From Orobanche coerulescens (taxonomy: Eukaryota; Streptophyta; Magnoliopsida; Lamiales; Orobanchaceae), in contig CM065806.1 in assembly GCA_033398695.1 (NCBI GenBank), positions 41,813,001-41,877,000 on the forward strand: a stretch of 64,000 nt of DNA, read 5' to 3'. A model generated the notes under the pieces. It did not search any database. It saw nothing but the letters and a program-made list of their open reading frames with translations, and was not told where the DNA came from. The translations under genes were made by a program, and so were the position numbers. Positions 10,359-22,596 of the stretch are shown piece after piece. How positions within the stretch are numbered: the first letter of the stretch is position 1; each line of letters begins with the position of its first letter.

Positions 10359-11296
10359 TGTTGCCCAAAATATTATCCGGAGATAGATATTGCTGGAATG
10401 AATGGGCAGCAAACAAAGTGCGAGAGCACGTCCGTGGGAATGAAAATACCACAAGATTTGCCGGGTTTGTTAGGCCCGGGCTTGAATGCTCTCGCGAGAT
10501 GTTATTAATACGAATATGTTAGAGTACAAATATTAATGAAACAGTACAGTTACAAGGAATGTAACGACCCTATTTATCTAGCTGTTGAGTGCTTGCCGGA
10601 AGAACTAGAGTTGCTCTGAGTTCTTGCTCTCGTTTCTGCCGACCGTCTTAGGATTAAGAAGTTTCGAGAGTGAGAGAGAGATATGTCCGAAGTGTATAGC
10701 GTTGCCAAGAGAATGAAGTCAATTTGTGAGCTGAACTTCTGAACCCCTTTTCCGTTGCTGGAGGCTTCCTATTTATAGGACGGGCCACTGCTGGGCGATC
10801 GCCTTTCTTGTGTTATAATAAGGGGACGATCATCTTGCAGCACGTGGTTTGGTTCCCTTAAAGTCCACGGCTGCTGCTGGCAGCCAGCTGTGCGGTCCAA
10901 TGAGAAGTCAGCATGCGTCCAGAGTCGCTGTCCCGGGAGGTCCCACTTTGCACCTTTCGGCGGGTTTGTCGGTAGGTGAGATTGGTGACAGGTTGTGGTC
11001 AACGATCCATGTCCTGCGGCGCCTTTTCCGGATATGCATGTGGGTCTCTGTCCGAGCTTCATCTTTCGCCGACTATACATGCTGGCTTTGCGTCGCATGA
11101 GGCGGTCGTCATTGGCCGGGCACCAGAGGCGATCGCCAGGTGCCAAGAGACGATCACCTTGGATGTCGATCGCTCGGCACTTGGGCTTGATCTGGGATCT
11201 CCGATAGGCAAGTCTGCCTTAGTCTATTTGACTCTGGTTCGGTCGCCTGGTCTCTGTGCCGATCGCCTGTTGAGATGTATAATTCTCGACACAACA
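10359..11296 (-). repeat. 3' LTR of TR-GAG copy 2
   Basis: Equal in length to 13537-14474, offset 3178. The TATA box reads TATAAATA on the minus strand at 10770-10777. The U3 is rich in GATCGCC-type words. Confidence 0.93.
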
Positions 11297-12173
11297 ATTG
11301 CCCCGCAGCTTGCTCCGATGTTGAAGACATGGGGTGAGGTGGTTCCACTGGCGGTCGTTTAAGATAAAGACGGGCGATCTGTTGAGCGGACTTTGGTCTC
11401 GGACTTGGGCGATCTGATCGATTGGTGAGCTATTTTCGGTCTTGTACCTGCAATTTTTAATTTTGTCGATCCCTCGTGGAAAGCTGATTGTTTCATCTTT
11501 GAGGGACCGTGCATAGTCGCGGAGTCATGTCTTCTGCGCGAACGACATTCCAACTGTAGGTTTGTCCCGTGACTCATTTTATTATGAGGGTCCTCTGCTA
11601 GGCTGCGCCCGCCTCGTATTTAAACGAAGGGCGTGCGGTCTCGGTCTGGAGGAGTCCTTGAGCGGGGCGTCGTCGGATTAAACGACTCCACGTCCACGGC
11701 TTGTTAGCACTTTTCTACCTAGGATCATCATGTTAGAAGGCAATCCTCGACGGTATACGTTGTGACGGGGGTAGGGACGCGTCGCATTATCCGGGTCCAC
11801 CAAGTTAGATGATGAACCTTTGAGGGTGGGCGAGCGTGTTCACTGAATTGTTTGGAGGGTCCTTCGGCTACGCCCGCCTCGTATTTAAACGAAGGACGAG
11901 CGATCGCAGCCCAAAGGAACTTTGCATGGCCAAAGCAGTCGGTTCCATCGACTTCCAGGACCATGGCTGCACTCTTCTACCTCGGATCGTCAAGTTAGAT
12001 GGCGATCCTCGACGGTATACGTTGTGCCGGGGAGGCGACCTCGTGCCTTGGTCCATCATGTTAGATGATGAACTGTGGATGGCGAGCGAGTCCTCCATTT
12101 TCGGAGATGTTGCTTGATAATGGCGATCGGGTTGGAAGACTGGTGATCGTCGTTCGGTCGCCGATCGTGTTGC
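11297..12173 (-). other. Noncoding 3' interior of TR-GAG copy 2 with direct repeats
   Basis: No coding frame is recognised. CCTCGTATTTAAACGAAGG occurs at about 11612 and 11877, with further similarity around each copy (CGACGGTATACGTTGTG also recurs), giving a roughly 265-bp duplicated block. A polypurine tract abuts the LTR at 11297. Confidence 0.65.
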
Positions 12174-13406
12174 TCATAGGTGAAAAAGTAACCTTTGCCT
12201 GGCCAAAAAGTCTGCGGCCTTAGCGCGGAATATCGCGTAGGTCGGGGGGATGTCCTTCGTAAGGTGACTGAACATGGTCGAAAGACCATCGAATCCCCCT
12301 AGGACCGAGTAGAGGGCGATCTCGTCGCTTATGGGCTCGCCGTTAAGGATTATCTCATCCACCCGGTCAATATAGTCGGCATCGGACTCGTCTTCCCCCT
12401 GCCTGATTTTCATCATGCGGTGGGGGCCTTCTGGTCGAGCGACCTTGGCAGCAAAGTACGACGTGAAATTGTTCGCCAGTTGTTCAAAGGAACTGATGGA
12501 TTGCGGTGGCAATGAGATGTACCACCTGTGGGCCAGCGTTAGTGGGAACATTCGGCACCTGGTCGCGTCTGATGCCCCACATCCGGTCATGTAGATCCGG
12601 AACTTGCTTAGGTGAGTCTCGGGGTCCGATCTACCCTCGTACAAAGGTGTTTGAGGAGGAGTGATCCTTGGCTGCACGGGGGCGAGCTCGATGTGGACCG
12701 CGAGTGGCTCGCTCGGCCCGGCGATCTTTCTCTTGGCGCCTGCCCCAGATTCCAGGAGCGCCTTCATGTTATCGAGCTGGCATTGCATCGCGGCCATCGC
12801 TGTAGCTTGGTCGCTCGTGGTTTGGCTCTCGGAGCGGGTGCCGAGGCGATCGTGTACCGATCTCCTGGCTCCGTGTTAGGCGATGAGGTCGTCGTCTCCG
12901 ATCTTGGTTCTTCGGCGAGGAGTCATATGGTCGGCCTGCATTCTGGGAGTTGGGTATGCCGAAATCCTGGTGACGGATTCGGGCTCCGTCGTCTCATGGC
13001 TGGGACCAGAATGCCCCGGTCTCCACGATGGGTCGCTTCCTAGGCGGTTGAAAACGGAGGTGTCCTGCCTTGCGAGCGCCTTTTCTTGCGAATCGGGGCC
13101 TCCTGGCGATCGCTCGGCCAGTAACCCCTTGAACTTCCGTTTGCTCACGCGGCGGATGGCCGAGGGGGTTATAGCAGGCGCGTCGAATGCTCTCCATCAC
13201 TCCCGTAGGATGGCCATGGCCTATTCGATCTGTTCCACAGTTTGGAACTGATCGAGCGAGAGGCTTGGTTCGTGCCTCCAGGGCGGGATCGAGAGTCTCG
13301 GGTCGCCGCGGCTACCCTCCGCCATAGGCTGGGGCTTGGATTGAGACGGAATGAGGCGTCCGGCGGATCGGCCAGCGGCTTTCTTCGATGTGGAGGCAGA
13401 AGTCAT
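12174..13406 (-). pseudogene. gag of TR-GAG copy 2, with stops in the N-terminal half
   Basis: The start is ATG at 13406, giving MTSASTSKKAAGR. The variable N-terminal region is broken by stops and at least one frame change, for example after VEQIE and around 12876. The gag domain at 12174-12797 stays open: YEGRSDP, HLSKF, MTGCGASDA, CRMFPLTLAHRWY and DYIDRVDEI. Relative to copy 1 three residues are missing between FPLTL and AHRW, an in-frame 9-bp deletion. As in copy 1 there is no zinc knuckle and nothing from pol. The open gag half may be chance conservation in a young copy. Confidence 0.8.
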
Positions 13407-13516
13407 GATTCTGAAAGCTTTCTTTGAAGAGCAGTGAGTGTCTCTTCAAGTATATGCCCCGGAGAACAGTGAGTGTTCTTCGAGACGGTAGGAATAAAAA
13501 TGAAGGTTTAGATCCC

Positions 13517-13534
13517 CTTCTTCTAGCGCCAATT
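13517..13534 (-). other. Primer binding site of TR-GAG copy 2
   Basis: On the minus strand TTGGCGCTAGAAGAAGGG lies two bases inside the 5' LTR, matching copy 1 apart from two bases. Confidence 0.6.
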
Positions 13535-13536
13535 GT

Positions 13537-14474
13537 TGTTGCCCAAAATATTATCCGGAGATAGATATTGCTGGAATGAACGGGCAGCAAACAAAGTGCG
13601 AGAGCACGTCCGTGGGAATGGAAATACCACAAGATTTGCCGGGTTTGTTAGGCCCGGGCTTGAATGCTCTCGCGAGATGTTATTAATACGAATACGTTTG
13701 ATTACAAATATTAATGAAAGCGTACAGTTACGAGGAATGTAACGACCCTATTTATCTAGCTGTTGAGTGCTTGCTGGAAAAACTAAAGTTGCTCTGAGTT
13801 CTTGCTCTCATTTCTGCCGACCGTCTTACGATTGAGAGGTTTCGAGAGTGAGAGAGAGATATGTCCGAAGAGTATAGCGTTGCCAAGAGAGTGAAGTCAA
13901 TTTGTGAGCTGAACTTCTGAACCCCTTTTCCATTGCTGGAGGCTTCCTATTTATAGGACGGGCCACTGCTGGGCGATCGCCTTTCTTGTGTTATAATAAG
14001 GGGACGATCATCTTGCAGCACGTGGGTTGGTTGCCTTAAAGTCCACGGCTGCTGCTAGCAGCCAGCTGTGCGGTCCAATGAGAAGTCAGCAAGCGTCCAG
14101 AGTCGCTGTCCCGGGAGGTCCCACTTTGCACCTTTCGGCGGGTTTGTCGGTAGGTGAGATTGGTGACAGGATGTGGTCAACGATCCATGTCCTGCGGCGC
14201 CTTTTCCGGATCTGCATGTGGGTCTCTGTCCGAGCTTCGTCTTTCGCCGACTATACATGCTGGCTTTGCGTCGCATGAGGCGGTCGTCATTGGCCGGGCA
14301 CCAGAGTCGATCGCTAGGTGCCAAGAGACGATCGCCTTGGATGTCGATCGCTCGGCACTTGGGCTTGATCTGGGATCTCCGATAGGCAAGTCTGCCTTAG
14401 TCTATTTGACTCTGGTTCGGTCGCCTAGTCTCTGTGCCGATTGCCTGTTGAGATATATGATTCTCGACACAACA
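13537..14474 (-). repeat. 5' LTR of TR-GAG copy 2
   Basis: 938 bp. The minus-strand TATA box is at 13948-13955. This is the promoter copy of the element. Confidence 0.93.
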
Positions 14475-14715
14475 TAGGAGATTAGCCAGACTATAAATTT
14501 GAAGTTGCACTTGATATATAGAAGTTGATTTATGCCAAACATAGTTGGTTTCTGGCCCTCCAAATACACCATATTAAAACAAGGAACAAATGAGAGTTTG
14601 AAGCAAAACAACCCTTCTTAAGCCACAAGGTCATATTTACATCATTAAAGAAATTGATGTTATCGAATGCCATAGAACTTCACACTTGTTTGGAGAAAGA
14701 ACATTCTCTTCATTT
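14475..14715 (-). pseudogene. LINE remnant, 5' continuation of the RNase H fragment
   Basis: On the minus strand a broken frame includes LIWCIWRARN, the usual linker between the zf-RVT and RNase H regions of plant LINE ORF2. It leads into the RNase H part across the TR-GAG insertion. Stops are present. The right limit is the junction with the truncated LTR at about 14716. Confidence 0.55.
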
Positions 14716-15131
14716 GGGAATATTACAGCGCCGTAGACCCTCTCCAAGATGGAGGTCGCTCCTGATCTTCCTTAGAGACTCGTCCCGCCGACCGGAAGTG
14801 AAAAGGAGAGAAAAAGAAAGAAAAATGGGAATGGAAGCCTGTTATCCAGTATTTATACTGGACAGTTATTAGTGTGCGCTAAACACACTGCATTAGCGCG
14901 TGCTAATGGGGTCAACGCCCAAGAACACTCTGCCCACAACACGGTTAGCGTGCGCTAGCCAAAATGCATAGCGTGCGCTAACGAGTCACGAATCCAGTCC
15001 AGTAGCTCCTGGACAGATCTGCACCTACCAGGTAGCGTGCGCTAGAATGAACAATTAGTGTGCGCTAAGTAGTCGATAGCGTGCGCTAGCGAGACTCCAG
15101 TCCCCGTCCAGTAGCTCCTGGCCTACCAGTT

Positions 15132-17209
15132 TGTAACACCTCCATGACGATCAGGGCATATTACAGTGCCATGGGCCCCACACTGTGGAATCCACCAGGT
15201 TAACGTACCAATACGACATTCGAGAGCGACATACAATCATCAACAAAACGACAATTCAAATAAAAGAGTACAATCCGACAAATAAAATCTGACATCAAAT
15301 CCATTTCCCAAAACGGGAACACAACATTAACAAATTCAAAACAAGAAAGTACTCGAGTACTTAAACCAATTTCATAATACAGAAATCCCAAAACAAGACA
15401 TCAATAATAAATGACAGAACAGAACACCAACAAATGACTACTAAATAGTATCATGCTTACCCATCATTCTCATACGGTCGTGTGCTCACTTGTCTCCAAG
15501 ACCTGAACCTGAAATACAAAAAGTATTTCCCCCATTTAAGGGGTTAGCGACAACTGCTAGTGCAACTACAATCCATTTGAACTACCATTCTAATCAGATG
15601 AAAATATGCGCCAAAAATCATTTTAGAAATCATTTATATTCCGGAATATTATACGGTGCACAAGCACAAAACACATTTTCTCCAACTAAACAATTCAAAG
15701 TTAACCTTGGTACGAGACTCACGGCCACCGTATCCCGCAGAGCCCCGTCGGACATCCCTGGGTGGTTAACCATAGTTCGCGATACGAAACTCACGGCAAC
15801 GTATCCCTAGAGGACCCGTCGGACCATCCCTAGGTGAACATACACATATACATCCACACAACCACGAATAGCCATAATTCAAATACTATAACGTGTAAAC
15901 AAATGTAAGTACTTGCCTTTGAGACATCTTCGACGAAATGGGGACGAACAACGACTACGAATGATCCAAAAGGAAGACGACCGTTCCTAAACGAAGGATC
16001 AACATAACTCAGTCCCAGCGGACAACAATAATCGAATGGAATACACCCATAAACCTGATTACAAACCACAACAATGAACGATCAATCGATACGGGCGAGG
16101 GTTTACGCAAAACCTCCCCGAATCGATAATTCACGAATTTAACTAGGTGAAATGGATTGGGATACATCCGATAACAACAATTGATGAGGAAATATACAAC
16201 ATATATGGACAATTCGGAATTAATCAAGAAAAACCCGAAAAAACCCCAAATTGGACAAGTTTAGGGTTCCTGAAGAAATACCTCGGATTCGGACGATGAA
16301 GGATGATTACGCTGATGATGATATGTTAGCTCGACTCTACAGTGGTGGAATACGAATAATTCTCGGATAGAAGTTGAAGGGAATCGCCCTCTGCGTCGCC
16401 CGAAGAAGAAAATGAGAGAAAGAATGAAAAGAGTGTTGTTCTGACCTGCCCGCTGTTCTATTTAAATTGCATAGTTAGCGCACGCTAACCATCAAAAGGT
16501 AGCGCGCATTAACGGGGCTACAAACAGTCCAGAAGCTACTGCCCTACATCGCTAGCGTGCGCTAGACATGTTTAGCGCGCGCTAAATACCACTCGATAGC
16601 GCACGCTAACAATAACGAGTTAGCGTACGCTAACTGCACACCGATAGCGCACGCAAGGGAATAAGGAGTAGCGTGAGCTACTCACGTAGCAGTTCAGTAC
16701 TGCTCAGATCAGTACGCTGCTGCCGAAGGTGCGAAACTCGAAATGCACGACAAGGCCAGAATCCAGAAACATAAACATGAAATATACAAGACGACAGATC
16801 TAAGCGCTGAAAGAAAATATAATTCCGATTACAGGGGAATCCATAATGCGACAAAGAAAATGAGATTCCCTAAACTTATAAGAAATTACAAAAATGGCCC
16901 AAGTGTCCGAAAATCACGATACGACGTCGGATTTACAAACCGAAAGCCTCAACACGACCAACTCAACCATATGAACTTGCACAAACCAAGAAAAAACAAA
17001 AACGAACGAGTTTTACAAGAATCGAATGTTCATACGGCAAAACATGTCATAAAATGAAATTACGTGAAACATCACCAAAACTCGTCCAAATGGAAAAACT
17101 CCAAGAATAAAGTAGCTTCAAAATGTCGAAACGGTTACAAGCGAGTCGATAGAAATAGACATACACCAAAAATGGAAATTGCTAAAAATGGAAATGTACG
17201 GATATTACA
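15132..17209 (-). repeat. Solo LTR, family 3 (minus orientation)
   Basis: It runs from TGTAACACCT to GGATATTACA and is flanked by a perfect CAGTT duplication (15127-15131 and 17210-17214). No interior sequence is present, so it is the product of LTR-LTR recombination. It holds its own palindrome array (16476-16685), a TATA-like TATTTAAA (minus) at 16459-16466 and a CCCC/GGGG hairpin at 15529-15543. Confidence 0.88.
16476..16685 (-). promoter_or_regulatory. U3 palindrome array of the 15132 solo LTR
   Basis: About eight copies, including TAGCGCACGCTA at 16476, the perfect palindrome TAGCGCGCGCTA near 16570 and TAGCGTACGCTA near 16620. The nearest copy is 10 bp from the TATA-like box on the upstream side in LTR sense. 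Confidence 0.7.
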
Positions 17210-17460
17210 CAGTTAGCGTGCGCTACACAACCGGTAGCGTGCGCTAACAATGGCACAATAGCGTGCGCTACACCACAAGCGGTAGCGTGCGCTACACTGA
17301 AATGAGTCACAAACTCATGCAATGATCTGGAACGAAAACAAACACGTGTCAACTCATGACACGACCATACGTGGCACAACATTCCAAAGACATGGACAAC
17401 GCCAACTGATAATCTGTAGAAAAACTCAACGAAACTGGAATGAAGAGCTCGGGTATTACA

Positions 17461-17816
17461 TTCTACCCCTCTTAAAAGAAGAGGGCGAAACAATCTCCAA
17501 CAACATATGTTATCCATTGCCAATGATCTGCAACGAATCACATGTAGCACGTGGCTACTAACATCCATGTCGCTACGCCAGAATGATAACAAAACGCAAC
17601 GGACAAAAATCAATATGGTTGGCCAACCCGAACAGCATGTCACTCAAAACGCGAGCTAATCGCTGAACAAATACGAAATTCCACCACCCAAGGGTTGATA
17701 GATCGACAACGAATCTAATTTCCTGCACATAAGGAAATTACGAAGTGATCTGAATGCTCAAAAATTACAATACGAGATCAACAAAAACCAGACAATAAAC
17801 GATCGAACCACAACAA
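17461..17816 (-). other. Interior of element E, 3' part, with polypurine tract
   Basis: On the minus strand AAGAGGGGTAGAA directly precedes the 3' LTR, a good polypurine tract. The rest is noncoding. The 17817 element interrupts it. Confidence 0.6.
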
Positions 17817-18314
17817 TGTAATACCCACAATTTCGATTTCCGATAATTTTCTTTTTGCGGAAGTCTATTTTGACGACTCTTTCATGACTGTTTCGTCATT
17901 TTAAGAATATTTAATTCTGCACTTTTTGACGTCCGAGTTCGTTTCGGTATCGTTTTATTGAGTTTCGTGTTCTTAAGCGGCTTTTCCGTACTTAAGTTCG
18001 ATTATTGCGAATCTTGTCCGAAACTGTTGTTTCGAGTTTCTCGTATGTTCATTTAATGTTATTATTCATGTTTCAAGCTTTGGCTTGGTGTTTCGATCGT
18101 GTATCGTGTGTTTTGGACGTTTTGGGCCATTTTCGTAATTTCCAAAAATTTGGGGTAATTACTTTCCGTTGTCGAATTTCGAGCCTTCGGGTGGTCGGAA
18201 TCGTGTGTTCTCTTAGTGATCGAATTCGTCTTTGCAAGTATTTCGGAACCGTATCTTCGATTTGTATTTAGGTTGGGGTTTCCGGGTCGAGTATTTTGGG
18301 GCCAGGCCCCCCTG

Positions 18315-18472
18315 GCCGAGTTACGGCCGTAATGGCCCGGCAGTTACGGCCGTAAGGCCGGTTACGTGCGTAAGCCTTGGCCAGTTACATACGTAACGCT
18401 TCCGGCATTTTTGGGCAGGAGACTCGGCCATGGCCGGTTACGGCCGTAAGCCATGGCCGATTACGTACGTAA
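18315..18472 (+). promoter_or_regulatory. U3 array of TTACGNNCGTAA palindromes (5' LTR of B)
   Basis: About six copies: GTTACGGCCGTAA three times, plus TTACGTGCGTAA, TTACATACGTAA and TTACGTACGTAA at 18461-18472. The last ends 18 bp before the TATA box at 18491. The 3' LTR repeats the array at about 26875-27030. Confidence 0.7.
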
Positions 18473-18490
18473 GGCGGCCGGCAGGCTGCC

Positions 18491-18498
18491 TATATAAG
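18491..18498 (+). promoter_or_regulatory. TATA box of element B
   Basis: TATATAAG just downstream of the palindrome array. The 3' LTR has GTATAAGG at about 27043, slightly degraded. Confidence 0.65.
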
Positions 18499-19590
18499 GC
18501 CCAGCAGATGGGTTTTCACCCATTTTCTCACTCGTTTCCTTCCCTTTCGCGGCTGGAAGTTTGTTGAGGATGGAGGCATGTTGTTAGACAATGAATCCAT
18601 GAAATCGTGGAGTTCATATGATCGATTATCTATCATATAACATCCTTTGATTGAGTGAATCAGGTCAGATTTTCTAGAAATCTAGTTTTGGGGAATTTGG
18701 GTATTTTATTCGTTTTTGTCCGTTTAATCCGATTTAACTTAGGATTGTGATGTATTTATGATTATTTAGATGTATTATATCATTTCCCTTGTTATTCCAT
18801 GGTCGGATCGTATAGATTCATCGTTTTGGTTGAGTTCTTAATCGACGCCTTGAAGGTGTCCGGTAGAATGTCAAAGAAGGGTTTTCGGACGTTCAACGAT
18901 TATTATTCCTCGTATGATCGTTGATTTATTTATTATATGATTTTAGGGTCGAGTTTCTTGCGAAGAACCCATGTTGAACCCTTCCGTTCGTCGTCATCTT
19001 CCTTTTCGATAGTATCGAGCGTTTTGAAGCTTCCCGGTTGAGCCGTGTTCGTCGAAATACCTGCGTGCCGATTTCGAGGCTAGTACCTTGTCTATACAAT
19101 TCTTGTTTTATGGATATTATAATTAGTAATCGTCTCCATGTGTTTATTTGATCGTTTGAATTTCACTTTCAAAGATTCTGTTAGCCTTGTTAAAGGCCCT
19201 CTTTCAAAACACGTGTGTTTTGTGAACATTGTGTTCGTGGATGGTTACGTGAATTACTGTGAATACACTTGGTGTTGTTATTGTGCTTTGATAATATATA
19301 TATATATATGTATATATTATCTCATATCGGTGCGTTGTGATTTGACCATTGCGTCGTGCATTATGTTTGTTGCCATTGAGTGAATTACTTGGATATTATT
19401 GATGTGATATGTTATTGGTGTGAATGTGTGGATATGGTTGAAGGTATACGGTGACACATGGCATGTGATCATGTGGTCAGTATGCGACAAGCGATTGATC
19501 CAACCATGAGAGCCTAAGATAATCTACGGTGACACATGGCTTGTGATCATATGGTCAGGATGCAACAAGTGATTGATCCAACCGTGAGAT

Positions 19591-19870
19591 GTTGTGTGTG
19601 ATTTGTTTCGCTAGCCAGCTCAGGAGGGCCCTTAGAGGCCTTGGGTGGGATTTGTGGCTTCCTCCCGGTCCTAGGCGATGCCTGTGTGTGATTTGTTTCG
19701 CTACCCATCTCGGGAGAGTCCTTAGAGGCCTCAGGTGGGATTTGTGGCTTCGTCCCGGTCATAGGCGATGCTTGTGTGTGATTTGTTTCGCTAGCCAGCT
19801 CGGGAGGGTCCTTAGAGGCCTCGGGTGGGATTTGTGGCTTCGTCCCGGTCCTAGGCGATGCCTGTATGTG
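19591..19870 (+). repeat. 90-bp variable tandem repeat, three copies
   Basis: ATTTGTTTCGCTAGCCAGCT-type starts recur at exactly 90-bp spacing (19601, 19691, 19781). The 3' LTR of the same element has one copy (28131-28230), and the related solo LTR has about two (23345-23530). Copy number therefore changes quickly. The Cys/Arg-rich frames across it are not genes. Confidence 0.85.
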
Positions 19871-20623
19871 ATTATGTTGTGTTGATTTTATGTTCATTGA
19901 GGACACTTGATGTGGGCTCTGACCTTGTGAATTGTTGTTGGTTTTATTTGTGAAAACGAAACATTTGGGTTGTGACCCCTGTTGATTTTGGAAAGAGAAT
20001 GATTCGAAAATCCTGAGTTGTTTCTATCAAAACTCCCGATGGCATTTTAAATCACTTTATAAATTGTTTTCCCTTGATTTGTGATCTTGAAATTTTGGAT
20101 ACCTAAACTCTTGTCTCGGGAAGTATTTTCATTATGTTTCAATCTTTGAGGATTCCTGGTTATTATTGTTCTTAGAACTTGTATTGCATGGCTCGTATTT
20201 GCACTTTGTAGTTGCACTAGCAAAACAGTGGAGTTTTGCTAACCCCTGAGTATTCGGGGGGTGGATGTCTGTTTTTGCATTCAGGTTTTGAGAGCATAAC
20301 ACAGGGTCGTCATGAAGGATGATGGAAGATGATCGATACTAATCACATGAGGACCCGTACATTGTTCTTTTGGTTCAGTTGTATTTCTTTTCCACTGGAG
20401 TATTTTTCCCCGCTGTACGGGAGTTTATTGTATTTTGACCCCTGCGTGGGCATGTATTGGAATTGAGTTGTACGTTATTATTGAAAGACCAAATCGGTTT
20501 ACTGAGTCGTTATAGCCTTAAAGGCATTATTGAGTTGTTCAATGTTGTTACCAGCCTGGTAGACCCTTGAGGAAAGGATCTACGGCGTGTATATCCCTGA
20601 GCGGATTGGGGGTGTTACAAAAA

Positions 20624-20635
20624 TGGTATCGGAGC
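20624..20635 (+). other. Primer binding site of element B
   Basis: TGGTATCGGAGC, one base from the initiator Met-tRNA complement TGGTATCAGAGC, five bases after the LTR. Confidence 0.85.
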
Positions 20636-22596
20636 TTTAGGTTGTGGAAACCTAGGCTGTCAGGTCTAGTTGTGTCTGTGGAGTTTTGTCTCGTCGGATT
20701 TTGTCTGACTGAGTCGTGTCGCGACTCGTCATCTAAGTTTGTTGGTCGTGATTAGTATCGTGGGGCGATCATCGTCTTCGTGCGACCTGTGGATATAAGT
20801 CTCCCTTCTTTGTTATTGTGCCTCATCTGATGCGAGTTACTTGTATGATTATTCGTTAAGTGATGGAATCCTTTTGTGGATTTTGATTTCGTGATATGTG
20901 GATATTCGACTCTCATATTTTATTTTTATAAGGAGCGGTGTTGCTGCTAATGTATTTTCGAACGGTATTTTATCCGCTGCGTGAGTTCTTTCAAAATGAC
21001 TTCCAGTATTTTGCAAACTGAGTTTTATTTCGTAAAACCGATTCCTAAATCGAGTTTTGGCATTTTGGCCTTGAATGTTTTATGACGATTTGATAAAGGA
21101 TTTTGTGAGTTTTGGGCATTCTGGCCTATTGAATTTTTGAAAACCTTGAGTATCTTAGAAAATAAATTTCGAGACGTACATTTTAAAATGAATTATTTTC
21201 TCGTGGTACTTTCAAGGTGCCACAGTATGATTCAAAATTTTTCTAGTCGAGGACCAAAATATTTTGAGACATTTTCAATTATTTAGAAGCGCATTTGCTT
21301 AGACCCGAGGGTCGAATATTCTGAAAGTTTTTTTTCTAAAGAAAAGTGTCCTCATTTTTATCAAATGCAAGATGGTTTTTCAAAGTCTCGATAACGATGT
21401 TGTACTACTTTTTGTAAGGTGATACTCAAGATCAACTAATGTTTCCAAAATCATTTTTTCAAAGGTGGTTTCCATTTTTAAAACCTATCAATTCCTGTTT
21501 GCGGTCTGGGGATGTATGTATGATGTTCGCATTGTCGTTATGATGTTAGCTCCCGAGTATGATCGAATTGGTGGCATGAACGTTGAGGTGTTGCCACGCA
21601 ATTGTTATACTAACCCTCTGTGAGAGATGTGAACTGGTATTTACTGTTTGTCGCCTCGTGGTGATTTGCGTGTTGTCGCACGAGTGTGAGCTGTTGAAGC
21701 TTGGGTTTGTATGTTTGTGTATATGTGTGATTGTTCCATGATGTTTTGTGATTATGTGCTGGTTATCGTTCGGGCCGTTGAGATCGCTGAACAATACCGT
21801 CATTGCTATGATTTTAGTATGTGTGTTGCTTTATGATGGAAATAGTTGTATGTGGTATGTGTTATGATTTTTCTGTTGTGCTGAGTGATTACTTATTCAG
21901 TATGCCGAGGGGCCGAGGTCGTGGTCGTGGCAATCAGACGCGTGGTCGAGATCATGCTGCCGGTGTTGATGCCGGTATCAATGTTGCTACTATTTTACAG
22001 CAGGTAGCCACACAGATGACTCAGTTGACTCAGGCAGTTCAGCGTGTTACAGATGTGACCCAGAACACTGGTGCAAATCAGTGGCTTCGAGAAGTGGTTC
22101 ATATGAATCCCCCTCGTTTCGCTGGTGCTGCAGATGCATTAGGCTGGGATGGTTGGCAGTTGGAAAAGATATTCGAGGTAGTTGATTGTCCAGAAGAACG
22201 TAAGGTGCCGGTAGCTCAGTATATTTTCGACAAGGATGCCGCTAGATGGTGGGAGGCTGTTAAGCCTCAAGATCGTGTTGTCACATGGACAGAGTTCCAG
22301 AGATTCATGAGAGATGAGTTTTGTCCGGAGCCGATCAGAAATCAGAAGATTTATGAATTCTTTTCGGAGAAACTGCAGGATGTACCGCTGTCTCAAGCTA
22401 TTATTGATTTTAGCAAACAGCTCGGCTATGTGCAGAATCAAGTAAGGACAGAGGAGGACAAGATTTGTCATTTTAGTAGGCGGATCAAGCCGGAGATTCG
22501 TCAGTACATGGCAGGTCTCACTTGTAATTCCGTGAGAGATTATCAGAATAGGGCGTTGGCCTATGAGCTATCCAGATTGCCGACCGAGATTATGTC

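Larger units (their letters stand above)
10359..14474 (-). mobile_element. Gag-only LTR retrotransposon (TR-GAG type), copy 2
   Basis: A complete minus-strand element flanked by a perfect target duplication, TAGGA (10354-10358 and 14475-14479). LTRs are exactly 938 bp each (10359-11296 and 13537-14474), ending in TGTTG/CAACA. The 2.24-kb interior has gag only. Family identity with copy 1 rests on the primer site, the gag protein and the post-gag 22-mer repeats. The LTR sequences themselves have diverged in length (938 versus 1145). Confidence 0.93.
14716..17460 (-). repeat. 3' LTR of element E, internally deleted
   Basis: It matches the 5' LTR at 31571-31612 (ATTTGGGAATATTACAG onward) and then jumps to the equivalent of 33582 (AAGATGGAGGTCGCTCC). 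About 1.97 kb is therefore missing, and the terminal TGTAACAG part is gone. It ends at 17460 in GGGTATTACA. A TATA box (minus) lies at 14850-14857, 13 bp from the first palindrome at 14870-14881. About eleven palindromes are present (14870-15095 and 17214-17296). A solo LTR splits the array. Confidence 0.8.
17817..20619 (+). repeat. 5' LTR of element B
   Basis: Starts TGTAATACCCAC and ends GGGGTGTTACA. Upstream of TATATAAG (18491) it carries TTACGGCCGTAA and TTACGTACGTAA palindromes instead of TAGCG words. It also has a roughly 80-bp repeat (about 19445-19590), a 90-bp variable repeat (19591-19870), a TA microsatellite near 19292-19312 and a GC hairpin (20243-20260). Confidence 0.9.

Noticed and set aside
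16743..17057. Lys/Asn-rich small protein
   Set aside because: It falls wholly inside the 15132 solo LTR and has no support beyond being open.
19589..19885. Cys/Arg-rich open frames on both strands
   Set aside because: They are translations of the 90-bp tandem repeat.
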